Shown in pieces: positions 18,025-27,212 of a DNA stretch of 64,000 bases. Both the position numbers and the translations under genes were made by a program. The number at the start of each line of letters is the position of its first letter. The first letter of the stretch is position 1. Source of the stretch: Aliidiomarina soli (GTDB taxonomy: Bacteria > Pseudomonadota > Gammaproteobacteria > Enterobacterales > Alteromonadaceae); assembly GCF_003986975.1 (NCBI RefSeq), contig NZ_PIPO01000005.1, positions 186,001 through 250,000 on the forward strand, given 5' to 3'. Below the pieces are notes generated by a model. That model was not told where the DNA came from and did no database searches. It saw only the letters and a list, made by a program, of their open reading frames with translations.

Positions 18025-18052
18025 CCAACCATTACTTTAACGAGGGTATTCT

Positions 18053-18571
18053 ATGTTAGGAATGCTTGCCCGTTTGCTCAAAGCGCTGAACTCGGAGTCG
18101 GGGCCCTGGGCAATCGCCTGGGCCTTTGTCCTTGGCATGATCATGGGGCTGACGCCGCTGTTTAGTCTGCATAATTTAGTGATTCTATTTCTTGCCATGT
18201 CGCTGCGGGTTAATTTCAGCGGCTTCCTGCTGGCCTGGATTTTCTTTTCCGGTGTGGCCTATTTGTTTGACCCGGTCGCGGACTGGATTGGTGAGGCCTT
18301 ACTTCAGGCCGATGCCTTGCAAGGGCTTTGGGTCAGCCTGTATGACAACCCGCTGGCGCGGCTGCTGCAATTTAACCACACCATCACCTTAGGCTCGCTG
18401 GTTTTTGCATTGGCGTTTGCACCAGTCTGGTTGTTTATCAGTTATTACCTGATTATTAATTACCGCCAGCGGGTCCAGGCATGGTTTGTGAAACTGAGAG
18501 TGGTGCAGGGGCTGAAAGGCTCTAAATTCTGGAGTGTGTATCAGCGTGTTAACGGACTACGAGGAGGCTAA
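18053..18571 (+). CDS. TIGR03546-type inner-membrane protein
   Basis: A 172-residue integral membrane protein with four hydrophobic segments (about 18-38, 42-75, 108-130 and 120-140) and a basic C-terminus. It resembles the uncharacterised family TIGR03546, whose members sit directly before TIGR03545 genes, as here. Start ATG is preceded by GAGGG. The stop is 2 bases before the next start, so the pair is translationally coupled. Function unknown; a role in envelope maintenance is likely by analogy with the AsmA-like partner. Confidence 0.75.
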   Translation: MLGMLARLLKALNSESGPWAIAWAFVLGMIMGLTPLFSLHNLVILFLAMSLRVNFSGFLLAWIFFSGVAYLFDPVADWIGEALLQADALQGLWVSLYDNPLARLLQFNHTITLGSLVFALAFAPVWLFISYYLIINYRQRVQAWFVKLRVVQGLKGSKFWSVYQRVNGLRGG

Positions 18572-18573
18572 CC

Positions 18574-20355
18574 ATGAATAAATATATTCGTTGGCAGGGC
18601 CTGCTGACATTCGTTGGATTTTTTGCTGTTCTATTTCTGCTGGTGTATTTATTTGCGGCACCGCTGATGCGTTGGGGCCTGACCACCGGCCTGACCCGAG
18701 TAAACGGGGCTGAAGTCAATATTGATAAACTTGATTTACGCTGGTCACCTTTCGCGCTGGAGCTGCAAAAGGTTCAGTTTACAGACCCTGAAACGCCTGA
18801 GCTAAACCGCTTTCAGGCTGATCGCGTCGCCTTTGAAATGCAGCTGTTGCAAGCGATGATTGGGCGTATCTATATCGATGAGCTAAATGCTGATGGCATT
18901 GTGATGGGGGTTGAGCGCGAGAGCCGGGGTAAAGTTCGCGCCGATTATATTGCTGAGCGGGAAGCTGAGGGTGACACACCGACCTGGGGCGAGCGCTTCG
19001 CCGAGCTTGGCTTTGAATTTCCGGACGTCGATGAGTTACTTGAGCGCAGTGAAATTCGCACCCCTGAGGTTATTGAAACTACCTCAACCCGCAGCCGCGA
19101 AAGCCGTGACAATGTTGAGGGTAGTCGTGACCAGCTGCCGGATAGCGAGCGCATAGAGAGCTATGAAGAACGGTTAGATGCACTGCGTGAAGCACGGCCG
19201 CGCTCGATAGAAGAGTTCGAAGAATTGCGTCAGACCTTGAGTGAACTGCGTGATGACATGCGTACGGATCGTGATGCGGTACGCGAGTTTAAAAACTCAG
19301 TCGAAAGTGCGTACCAGCAGGTTAGTGAAGACGTCCAGCGTTTGCGTGATGCGCCTTCGGCAGATATTGACCGGGTCCGCAGACTGATAGCGATGGATGA
19401 TGAAGCTATTAGTGATATGGCTGGCATTTTATTCGGGCCGCAGGTGCAGCGCTGGACCGATTATGCACTGGTCGCTTATGACTTTGTCGCGCCTATGCTA
19501 CAACGTGAAGCGGAAGATAAGCCTACTCGCTGGGAAGGGCGCCATATTGATTTCGACCGTGGTAACCGGCCGGTATTTTTGATTGCACTGGCTACGACCT
19601 CGATGCGTATCGGCGAAGTTGACCTGGCGCTGCGCTGGGACAATATTACCTGGCAGCATGAGCGTATCGGCAGCCCGACCACCTATCGTCTTGAGCTTAG
19701 TGAAAGCCCTTACTGGCAGAGTCTGAATGCAGACGGTAACTTTTTTATTAATGAAGCCATCGAATTCAGCGGTCAGCAACAATGGGCGCTGCAAGGTGCT
19801 CAGTTGTCGGCGCAAACGCTGCTTGAGCAGCGTGATATTCGCATTGATATGGCCGAGGCGATGATTAATAGCCGGGGTGATATCCGCATTGAGAACGGTC
19901 GCTTTAGTGGTGGTGGCAACGCTGACCTAAGTGCGGTTGACCTGAGCACAGAAGGAGAGCGCAGCTGGACCGCGATGCTTGGCAGTGCGTTACAGCAAAT
20001 CAATGCCTTTGATCTCGATATTGGCCTTGAAGGGCGCATTGGTTCACCGCGACTGCGGATTGATTCTGACCTTGATAACCAGTTGTCATCCGCCTTATCA
20101 GGCGTTGTTCAGGAGTATGCCAGTAGTCAGTTGGCTGATGTACAGGCCCGCTTACAGGGCCAGGTGGACGAAGCATTAGGCGATATTCAACCGCGTCTGG
20201 AGCAGATCCAGCAACTGCGTAGCCTGGCTGAAGAGCGCGAAAGCACCCTTCAGGGCATGCTTGATGAAGAGCTGGATAATTTGCGTGACAGCGCCCGGGA
20301 CGAATTAGAAAACCGTTTGCGCGACGTAATCCGGGGTCGACTCGGGGGCGGTTAA
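18574..20355 (+). CDS. TIGR03545-type AsmA-like membrane protein
   Basis: A 593-residue protein with one N-terminal membrane anchor (about 10-32) and a long periplasmic part. The opening after the anchor (LTRVNGAEVNIDKLDLRW) resembles AsmA/TamB-type proteins, which move or shield lipids in the envelope. Residues about 175-275 are a charged coiled coil, and the C-terminal 80 residues (RLEQIQQLRSLAEERESTL) form another. Start ATG has a strong GAGGAGG. The family name is from memory of the conserved pair; no function is established. Confidence 0.75.
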   Translation: MNKYIRWQGLLTFVGFFAVLFLLVYLFAAPLMRWGLTTGLTRVNGAEVNIDKLDLRWSPFALELQKVQFTDPETPELNRFQADRVAFEMQLLQAMIGRIYIDELNADGIVMGVERESRGKVRADYIAEREAEGDTPTWGERFAELGFEFPDVDELLERSEIRTPEVIETTSTRSRESRDNVEGSRDQLPDSERIESYEERLDALREARPRSIEEFEELRQTLSELRDDMRTDRDAVREFKNSVESAYQQVSEDVQRLRDAPSADIDRVRRLIAMDDEAISDMAGILFGPQVQRWTDYALVAYDFVAPMLQREAEDKPTRWEGRHIDFDRGNRPVFLIALATTSMRIGEVDLALRWDNITWQHERIGSPTTYRLELSESPYWQSLNADGNFFINEAIEFSGQQQWALQGAQLSAQTLLEQRDIRIDMAEAMINSRGDIRIENGRFSGGGNADLSAVDLSTEGERSWTAMLGSALQQINAFDLDIGLEGRIGSPRLRIDSDLDNQLSSALSGVVQEYASSQLADVQARLQGQVDEALGDIQPRLEQIQQLRSLAEERESTLQGMLDEELDNLRDSARDELENRLRDVIRGRLGGG

Positions 20356-20374
20356 GCAGAGTTGTATATGGCAG

Positions 20375-20410
20375 AACCCATCGCCTGGTAGAGCAGGCGA
20401 TGGGTTTTTT
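20375..20410 (+). terminator. Rho-independent terminator
   Basis: A 13-base perfect stem (AACCCATCGCCTG / CAGGCGATGGGTT) with a 6-base loop and a T-run ends the hemH block. Its left arm has only AGAA before it, so it is weaker on the minus strand. Confidence 0.85.
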
Positions 20411-20411
20411 A

Positions 20412-21632
20412 TTACTCTGAACGCTGCCGCTTCTCGGCGAGAAAGGTTTTTAGCCGATCCGCCTGAGTCGCAATAGAGACCAGACCGTCTAAATGCCCCC
20501 AATCTCCTTCGATTTCGACATACTGACTCTCTTTGCCAAGTCGCAGCAGGCTTTCATGGGCGTGCCGGGCCATACTCGGATGTAGCAACAAATCATTCTT
20601 CGCTGGCATAAACAGAGCAGAGGCTTGCAGCCTGGCTAACCCCTGATCCAGGTTGTCCTGCATACCCGCGATAAATAACTGATTCGCCCGTATCAGGTAA
20701 AGAATATGGTTGGCGTCGGCGTAACGGGCGCGCTCAGAAGCTCGCTGCCGCAGCCATTCTACCTGTGGGTGAACGGCAAGGGGATCCTCCAACGCGGCGG
20801 TGTCGAGAGTATTAAAATCACTGAACATCGCGTTGATTGCCCGAGGGTGCATAGCCTGTAAGCTGATTTGCATAATGCTTTGGCGGAGTCCTGCCTGCGG
20901 ACCGACGCTGGTAGTCTCGTCGTCATTTCTTTGGCTATAGTAGTTGCCCTGATCCCAGTTGGGGTCGTTAAGAATAGGCTCGGCCCATTGTTGCAATGAC
21001 AATAGCGTCCAGGGATCGGTTTGCGCCATACCAATCACAGACACCATACGGTCCACTTTATCCGGATAAGCGACAGCCCATTCAAGTGCCTGCAACGAGC
21101 CCATGGACGCTCCGATCACGGCATGTAAGCGTTCAATCCCGAGGCTTTCTAACACCTCTTTTTGTACATTGACGAAATCGCGGATAGTGACAACCGGGAA
21201 TTCAAGTGCATAAGCCTGACCTGTATTCGGGTTAATACTGGCGGGACCTGTGGTGGTCACATAGGGGTTATGCGGCTCTTGATTGACCAGCGTGTCGATG
21301 CTGATAACAAAGTATTTGTCGGTATCGATTGCCTTACCGGGGCCGACGATGGCGTCCCAATAGCCAAGTGCGCCGCCGTCTTCATAGCGGCCCGCGACAT
21401 GGCTGGAGCCGGAGAAAAAGTGGGTAATGAGAATGGCGTTATCGGCCTCTTCGTTGAGTTCACCATAGCTTTGCCAGCCGACTTCGAACTGATCGATTTG
21501 TTGCCCGTTAAAAAAAGTAAATGCACCGCCCTGATAAACCTGTTTGCTCACCAGTTGGTCGTTCGCTATGGCGGACAGGGAGAGTGCGCTGACCAGGCAC
21601 AACGCGCTGATAACGGAGTTGATTAGTTTCAT
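20412..21632 (-). CDS. Exported alpha/beta hydrolase of the MetX (homoserine acyltransferase) fold
   Basis: This protein has the MetX fold but carries a signal peptide (residues 1-23, cleavage after AlaIleAla), so it should act in the periplasm or outside. The nucleophile is Ser176 in GASMGSLQALEW, with Asp347 (KNDLLL) and His380 (WGHLDG) completing a triad. DANHILYLIRANQLF is a MetX-family landmark. MetX itself is cytoplasmic and acylates homoserine with acetyl-CoA. An exported copy has no CoA available and more likely hydrolyses an ester or lactone. The start overlaps the upstream ligase stop (ATGA), so it is the last gene of a three-gene operon. Confidence 0.8.
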   Translation of the reverse strand: MKLINSVISALCLVSALSLSAIANDQLVSKQVYQGGAFTFFNGQQIDQFEVGWQSYGELNEEADNAILITHFFSGSSHVAGRYEDGGALGYWDAIVGPGKAIDTDKYFVISIDTLVNQEPHNPYVTTTGPASINPNTGQAYALEFPVVTIRDFVNVQKEVLESLGIERLHAVIGASMGSLQALEWAVAYPDKVDRMVSVIGMAQTDPWTLLSLQQWAEPILNDPNWDQGNYYSQRNDDETTSVGPQAGLRQSIMQISLQAMHPRAINAMFSDFNTLDTAALEDPLAVHPQVEWLRQRASERARYADANHILYLIRANQLFIAGMQDNLDQGLARLQASALFMPAKNDLLLHPSMARHAHESLLRLGKESQYVEIEGDWGHLDGLVSIATQADRLKTFLAEKRQRSE

Positions 21633-23323
21633 AACGATTCCTTATTCGGCAGCTCAGACTTGCTGGCGGCAGGCATTAAATAATCGGCGTACTGATCGCG
21701 CAGCACGTTCTTGGTTAGTTTACCGGTGCCGGTGTGAGGCAGACTCTCGACGAAGACAATGTCATCCGGCGTCCACCATTTGGCGATCTTCCCTTCGAGA
21801 AACTTATAGATCGCGGCTTTGTTGTCGCTTTCGCCGGGATTTAGCACCGTTAGTAGCAAAGGACGCTCATCCCACTTCGGATGACGAACGCCAATGACAC
21901 AGCATTCGTTGACCGCAGGATGTTGCGAGACGATGTCCTCAATTTCCAACGAACTAATCCATTCGCCACCACTTTTGATCACGTCTTTCTTGCGGTCGAC
22001 CACTCGCATGTAGCCATTGGCTGCGATCACTGCGATATCACCGGTCGCTAGCCAGCCATTCGGGAAGCTGCTGAGATCGCTTTGTTTATAGTACTGACTG
22101 CAGATCCAGGGCCCCCGTACTCTAAGTTCGCCGCGGGTTTCACCGTCATGGGGCAGCGCACGGTCGTTGCTGTCAAAGATTTCCATCTCGACCCCAAATA
22201 CGGCACGTCCAGCGGTGGTTTGAATCTGATACCTGTGGGCATCGGGTAACCTCAGAATTTCCGCCGTGGGCGGCGCTGAGGTTGCCAGCGGACCCGTTTC
22301 GGTCATGCCCCAGATAGGTTGCCAGTAGACGTTGTAACGGGTGTCAAAGGTTTTCACCAGGCCCATCGGCGAGGCCGCACCTCCGACACAGACCCGCTGC
22401 AAGGGAACATCGGTAATCGCCTGTTCCGCCAGGTAGTTATGCAGGGTAAGCCAGATCGTGGGAACCCCGAGACCAATGCTAACCCGGTAGTCGCGGATTA
22501 ATTGCCAGACGGATTCACCGTCCATGCCATTGCCCGGTAGCACCAGTGCGCAACCGGCCAGCGGCGCAGCATAAGGGGCACCCCAGGCACCAGCATGGTA
22601 CATAGCGACCATTGGCATCAGTACACTGTCCTGACGCAGCCCCAAAAGTGCCTCCGAGGCGGTAGCCTGCGCATGTAAAACCATCGCCCGGTGTGAATAG
22701 AGCACACCCTTGGGGTGGCCGGTCGTGCCGGATGTGTAACACAGCAAGGCTCCGAGGTTTTCATCCAGCATGGGCCAGTCGTAGTCGGTGGGCATTTTCG
22801 CTAGTAGTTGCTCGTAGCATTGAGTGGGTAAGACGGTAGCTGGCATGTGCTCATCGTCGGTTAGTACGATCACGCCTTTGATTTTTGGCAGTCGACTGAA
22901 AATGGGTTCCAGCAACGGCAGAAAATCGAGGTCTACAAAAATGTAGGTGTCTTCTGCATGATTGATAATGTATTCAATCTGCTCGCTGAATAGCCTTGGA
23001 TTGACGGTGTGAAGGACCGCACCAATGCCGCTGACGGCGTAATAAAGCTCAAGGTGACGATGGGTATTCCAGGCCATGCTGGCAATGCAGTCGCCGGGTT
23101 CAATGTGCAACCGGGTCAATGCGTGGGCCAGTTGGGCGCTGCGCTGCAGTGTCTGCTCGTAGTTGGTATGGTGAATCTCACCTTCCACAGTCCGGCTTAT
23201 AATGCGCTGCTGTGGATGGTTGCGCGCAGCATGGCGCAGCAGGTCGATGATCCGTAAGGGGGTGCGCATCATATTCGCGGAGATCCCCTGGCTGGATGAC
23301 AATGAAGGTTCAAACGATTGCAT
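21629..23323 (-). CDS. Fatty acyl-CoA ligase, AlkK-like AMP-binding enzyme
   Basis: An adenylate-forming ligase that activates a carboxylic acid to its CoA thioester. The nucleotide loop YTSGTTGHPKG is at residues 196-206, the adenine-site motif WGMTETGP at 338-345, the hinge DRKKDVIKSGGEWIS near 445, and the catalytic lysine Lys535 lies in TGTGKLTK. The overall pattern fits the medium-chain AlkK group rather than FadD. Length 564 is slightly over the usual 545 because of an N-terminal extension; Met18 or Met19 could be the true start. It sits between the permease (gap 9 bases) and the exported hydrolase (4-base overlap). Confidence 0.88.
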   Translation of the reverse strand: MQSFEPSLSSSQGISANMMRTPLRIIDLLRHAARNHPQQRIISRTVEGEIHHTNYEQTLQRSAQLAHALTRLHIEPGDCIASMAWNTHRHLELYYAVSGIGAVLHTVNPRLFSEQIEYIINHAEDTYIFVDLDFLPLLEPIFSRLPKIKGVIVLTDDEHMPATVLPTQCYEQLLAKMPTDYDWPMLDENLGALLCYTSGTTGHPKGVLYSHRAMVLHAQATASEALLGLRQDSVLMPMVAMYHAGAWGAPYAAPLAGCALVLPGNGMDGESVWQLIRDYRVSIGLGVPTIWLTLHNYLAEQAITDVPLQRVCVGGAASPMGLVKTFDTRYNVYWQPIWGMTETGPLATSAPPTAEILRLPDAHRYQIQTTAGRAVFGVEMEIFDSNDRALPHDGETRGELRVRGPWICSQYYKQSDLSSFPNGWLATGDIAVIAANGYMRVVDRKKDVIKSGGEWISSLEIEDIVSQHPAVNECCVIGVRHPKWDERPLLLTVLNPGESDNKAAIYKFLEGKIAKWWTPDDIVFVESLPHTGTGKLTKNVLRDQYADYLMPAASKSELPNKESL

Positions 23324-23332
23324 GAGAGCCCC

Positions 23333-24628
23333 TTAGAATAGATTGAACAGTGCAATAGCCAGCGCCAGACCGATCACCGGCACCACGACGGTCACCGCAG
23401 CAACCGGACCATAGGCGGCGCTGTGGGTTTCGTTGCAGATGGCGCGAATGGTGGTGACCACGTAACCATTGTGCGGCAGGGAGTCGAGCGCACCTGAGGA
23501 TATCGAGACAATCCGGTGCAGTTCGTCAGGGTGCACGCCGGCATCCAGATAATGGGGACCGATTTCCGGCAGGGCGATTGCCTGTCCACCGGATGCACTG
23601 CCGGTTAACCCGGCAATAACGCTCACCGCGATGGCCGCGCCAACCAGTTCATTGCCCGGAATTGCAGTCATTGCTATAACCGCCGCCTCAAACCCCGGTG
23701 TCACCTTAGCCACCGAACCAAAACCGACTACTGCAGCGGTGTTACCGATTGCAATCAAGGCCCCTGTGGTAGCGTCGCTCATGGCATTTTGAATATTGTT
23801 AAAATAGCGCCAGTTAATCAAAGTCAGGCTCAGAACACCGCCTAATAAGGCAACGATAAGCGCCATTTGCTGCAGCCGTTCGTGAAAAAAGAATGACAGT
23901 GCAAGCACCACTAAAAGTGGAATAAGACCAGTAATCGGGTGTGGACGTCGACGGTCAGCTACCTCAGGATCGCTGGCCCGCGACTGAAAATGCTCACCGC
24001 GGGAAATCGCCGCCAGAATCATGTGGCGCAACCACCAGTACCCGATAATAGCCATAAATACAGCCACCACCAGACTCACCTCCCAGGCTGCGTACGGCGA
24101 GGTGCCAAGGTAGGCAATCGGAATCCAGTTCTGGATCTCCGGTGAACCCGCTGAGGTCATGGTGAAGGTGACTGAGCCAAACGCCAGCGCGGCAGGAATA
24201 AAACGGCGGGGCAGATTGGCGTCCTTAAATAGAGACAATGCCATCGGGTAAACGGAAAATGCGACGATAAACACGCTGACGCCACCGTAGGTTAAAATGG
24301 CACAGGCGAGGACCACTGCAAGCACCGCGTTTTTCATTCCGATACGCCCAACAATCCACTCTGCAACGCTGTCGGCGGCACCAGTGTCTTCCATGAATTT
24401 ACCAAACATAGAGCCGAGTAAAAACATAAAGAACCAGGCGGCAACAAAGCCCGCGAAACCATCCATATAGTTTTCTACGAAGTTTATCTCACCGAGAAAA
24501 ACCGGAATACCGCTGGTCAGGGCGACAAGCAGCGCACACAGTGGTGCACTTATGAAGAGGTTCCACCCCCTCAGTGTCATTACAATGAGCAGCACCAGGC
24601 CGCCAACCAATCCTATGATACTTAACAT
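23333..24628 (-). CDS. GntP-family organic-acid permease
   Basis: An inner-membrane proton symporter for a hydroxy- or sugar acid. It has about twelve hydrophobic segments. The conserved region GKFMEDTGAADSVAEWIVGRIG (about residues 76-97) resembles GntP/GntT (GKLLEDSGAA). Members of this superfamily carry gluconate, D-serine or 3-hydroxybutyrate-like acids, and the substrate here is not evident. First gene of the operon permease, ligase, hydrolase; the combination suggests uptake of a small acid, followed by CoA activation. Divergent from the TonB receptor. Confidence 0.82.
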   Translation of the reverse strand: MLSIIGLVGGLVLLIVMTLRGWNLFISAPLCALLVALTSGIPVFLGEINFVENYMDGFAGFVAAWFFMFLLGSMFGKFMEDTGAADSVAEWIVGRIGMKNAVLAVVLACAILTYGGVSVFIVAFSVYPMALSLFKDANLPRRFIPAALAFGSVTFTMTSAGSPEIQNWIPIAYLGTSPYAAWEVSLVVAVFMAIIGYWWLRHMILAAISRGEHFQSRASDPEVADRRRPHPITGLIPLLVVLALSFFFHERLQQMALIVALLGGVLSLTLINWRYFNNIQNAMSDATTGALIAIGNTAAVVGFGSVAKVTPGFEAAVIAMTAIPGNELVGAAIAVSVIAGLTGSASGGQAIALPEIGPHYLDAGVHPDELHRIVSISSGALDSLPHNGYVVTTIRAICNETHSAAYGPVAAVTVVVPVIGLALAIALFNLF

Positions 24629-24712
24629 GCGTTACCTCAAACTAGTGATTAACAGTCCTGCCATGACGTTAAGAGCACCTGCCGCTATTGTGCGTCAGGT
24701 TCGGATAATGCC

Positions 24713-24726
24713 CCATAGTACTATGG
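24713..24726. promoter_or_regulatory. Perfect 14-bp palindrome in the divergent promoter region
   Basis: CCATAGTACTATGG lies between the permease and the TonB receptor genes. Perfect dyad symmetry and this position suggest an operator for a dimeric regulator that would control both directions. Confidence 0.45.
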
Positions 24727-24808
24727 TACAGATCACAAATTGCCAACATTCGGTTAAAGTCTATCCGCCATGACATAAGAATGAGTACCAGAACACAGAA
24801 TCTGGATA

Positions 24809-24821
24809 TCTAATAATTAGA
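24809..24821. promoter_or_regulatory. 13-bp palindrome overlapping the TonB receptor ribosome site region
   Basis: TCTAAT-A-ATTAGA is perfectly symmetric and runs into AGAGGA, the ribosome binding site. It could be a second operator or a small RNA-level control site. It does not fit the Fur consensus. Confidence 0.35.
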
Positions 24822-24831
24822 GGAAACACTC

Positions 24832-27069
24832 ATGAATAAGCAGACATTTAATCGCTCTCTGATTGCATTAACCGTTGCATCGGTTACTAGTGGGATCAGT
24901 ATGTCGGTGTCAGCGCAGGACCAGGCGGACGCTGAGGACGAACAGGGGTTGGAACGGATTCAGGTGACCGCGCGACGTTCGGTTGAGAACCTGCAGGAAG
25001 TGCCTGTGGCGGTGACCTCGTTTAGTGCAGCAGATATGGATCAGGTTGGGTTAGGCGACATTACTGAACTGCAGCAACGCTTACCGAATACCACGCTGCA
25101 GGTAAGTCGGGGCACCAACTCGACGTTGACCGCCTACATCCGCGGCATTGGTCAGCAGGACCCGTTGTGGGGCTTCGAACCAGGGGTAGGTATTTACATC
25201 GATGATGTCTACATTGCCCGGCCACAGGGGGCGGTGCTTGAAGTCTTTGATGTAGAACGGGTCGAGGTACTACGGGGCCCTCAGGGGACCTTGTACGGTA
25301 AAAACACCATCGGTGGTGCGATGAAATATGTTACCCGCGATTTAACCGGTGATACTGAAGGGCATATTCAGGGCACCGTCGGGAGCTATAATCAGCGCGA
25401 CCTAAAACTGAGCGGCCAAACGGCACTGACTGATAACTTCTATGTGGGTGGCGCTTTTGCCACCCTGAACCGCGATGGCTTTGGTGAATTCCGCAACACC
25501 GGTGATGAAAACTACAACAAAGAACTTATGACGGGTCGTATTAGTGCCCTGTGGAACGCCAGCGACCGGATCCAGCTGCGTTTTTCGGCTGACCGCACCG
25601 ATGACCATTCTAATTCGCGTGGTGGCTACCGGCTGACGCCGAGCCAGGTCAGTGAGCAACAGCCGTATGACAGTGTGTTTGATTCCGATACCGCGTTGCC
25701 CGTGCGCAACCGTGTCCGCACCGAAGGCGCGTCAGTGACTGTTGACTGGGAACTCAATAACGACTGGATGTTCAAGTCAGTTACCGCCTACCGTGAAGGG
25801 TATACTAATACCAACATCGACTTTGACTCGACGCCAAATCCGGCACTGTTGGTTCCGGCTATTTATGAGGATGACCAGTTTACGCAGGAGCTTCAGTTAA
25901 ATTACAGCAGTATCGATTTCAACTTCGTTGGCGGGCTCTATTTTTATGAAGGTGAGGCCTGTGGGGTGTTTGGAACTATTCTTGGACTGGCTGGTGTGAC
26001 TGTGGAAAACGGTGGCTGTGTGGATACCTCAAGCCAGGCCATTTTTGGTCAGGGTACCTATGATTTAACCAGTCAGTGGTCGATTACTTTGGGTGGCCGT
26101 TATACTCAGGATGACAAAACCGCCGATGTATTTAGAGCAACCTATCTGGGAATGAAGTTCCTCGACGATGAAGCAGAGCCTTTCGCCGTAAACTCGAACT
26201 TTGAGACAGAGGCCGACTGGAGTCGCTTTTCACCCCACGCCAGCGTTCGTTATCGGGCAAATTCAAACCTGATGTATTACGCAAGTTACAGCAATGGCTT
26301 TAAGTCTGGCGGTGTTGATATGCGCGCAGATGCTAGCCTGAACCCGGATGCGAGTGAGCCATATGACCCGGAAATTGTTGACACCTATGAAGCTGGTATA
26401 AAGGCAGAATTCTGGAACCGTAGAATGCGCATGAATGCGGCCGTTTTCTACAGTGACTATCAGGATATGCAGGTGACCGTTCAGCGTGCTGTTGAGAACG
26501 GTGTCGCTTCGCAGGTTCTGAATGCTGCCGATGCAACGGTGCAGGGTTTTGAAATTGAAAGTATTTTTGCCCTGACTGACTTGTTGTCAGTTAATGCCAC
26601 CATAGGTTTCGTCGACGCCAGCTTTGATGAGGTAGCCTTCTTTAATCCGCAGACTCAGCAGGTTGATGACGTTTCTGACCTTTGGTCATTTGCAAATACA
26701 CCGGAGTGGAGTGCTAACTTGGGAATCACTCATGAGTTCCCAAGCCAGTATGGTGATTTTGTCTGGTCAGGGAACCTCGCGTACCGCAGCGATACGCAAA
26801 TCTTTGAGGTTCCATCGTTACTGGATATGGATGCCTACACCCTGGCGAATACCAGCGTGGTCTGGTACTCCAATGACGGGCGCTGGAATGCAGGGTTACA
26901 TATCAAGAACCTGTTTGATAAAGAGTATCGCTTAGCAGGCTACAATTTCGCAGCACCACGCGATGATCAGGGCAATGTTATAGGCCCGGGCCTGGGTGGT
27001 GAAGATACTATCGTTGGTTATTACGGTGAACCGAGAACTGTGTCGCTCTCTGTGGGCTATCGCTTTTAA
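24832..27069 (+). CDS. TonB-dependent outer-membrane receptor
   Basis: An outer-membrane beta-barrel with an N-terminal plug that imports a ligand using TonB energy. The signal peptide is residues 1-28 (SVSA/QD), the likely TonB box is ERIQVTA (41-47), and the plug reads VPVAVTSFSAADM through VEVLRGPQGTLYGKNTIGGAM (about 60-165). The barrel ends in the classic aromatic C-terminus Tyr-Arg-Phe. At 745 residues it is typical of the Sphingomonas/Alteromonadales catabolic receptors that use the GxxR/LYGKN plug style. No Fur box is seen, so iron siderophore uptake is not implied. Ligand is probably the substrate of the divergent operon (inference). Confidence 0.92.
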   Translation: MNKQTFNRSLIALTVASVTSGISMSVSAQDQADAEDEQGLERIQVTARRSVENLQEVPVAVTSFSAADMDQVGLGDITELQQRLPNTTLQVSRGTNSTLTAYIRGIGQQDPLWGFEPGVGIYIDDVYIARPQGAVLEVFDVERVEVLRGPQGTLYGKNTIGGAMKYVTRDLTGDTEGHIQGTVGSYNQRDLKLSGQTALTDNFYVGGAFATLNRDGFGEFRNTGDENYNKELMTGRISALWNASDRIQLRFSADRTDDHSNSRGGYRLTPSQVSEQQPYDSVFDSDTALPVRNRVRTEGASVTVDWELNNDWMFKSVTAYREGYTNTNIDFDSTPNPALLVPAIYEDDQFTQELQLNYSSIDFNFVGGLYFYEGEACGVFGTILGLAGVTVENGGCVDTSSQAIFGQGTYDLTSQWSITLGGRYTQDDKTADVFRATYLGMKFLDDEAEPFAVNSNFETEADWSRFSPHASVRYRANSNLMYYASYSNGFKSGGVDMRADASLNPDASEPYDPEIVDTYEAGIKAEFWNRRMRMNAAVFYSDYQDMQVTVQRAVENGVASQVLNAADATVQGFEIESIFALTDLLSVNATIGFVDASFDEVAFFNPQTQQVDDVSDLWSFANTPEWSANLGITHEFPSQYGDFVWSGNLAYRSDTQIFEVPSLLDMDAYTLANTSVVWYSNDGRWNAGLHIKNLFDKEYRLAGYNFAAPRDDQGNVIGPGLGGEDTIVGYYGEPRTVSLSVGYRF

Positions 27070-27101
27070 GTCGGATAATTAAAAGCCAGCTCTCAGCTGT
27101 T

Positions 27102-27138
27102 GCCACCGGCTCGGGAAACCGTTCCGGTGGCTTTTTTT
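27102..27138 (+). terminator. Rho-independent terminator of the TonB receptor gene
   Basis: GCCACCGG, a 14-base loop, then CCGGTGGC and seven T's. Confidence 0.8.
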
Positions 27139-27212
27139 ACGCTGCTTGTTTTAAAGTCCTTTTTTGCCAGCAATGCCGTTACACTAGAAAATAAAGGTTG
27201 AGGAGACTACGT

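Noticed and set aside
21162-21626. 154-residue plus-strand frame inside the MetX-like gene
   Set aside because: Antisense shadow; the minus-strand gene has signal peptide and triad.
24629-24831. Fur box before the TonB receptor
   Set aside because: No GATAAT-type iron box is present; the palindromes there have different sequence.
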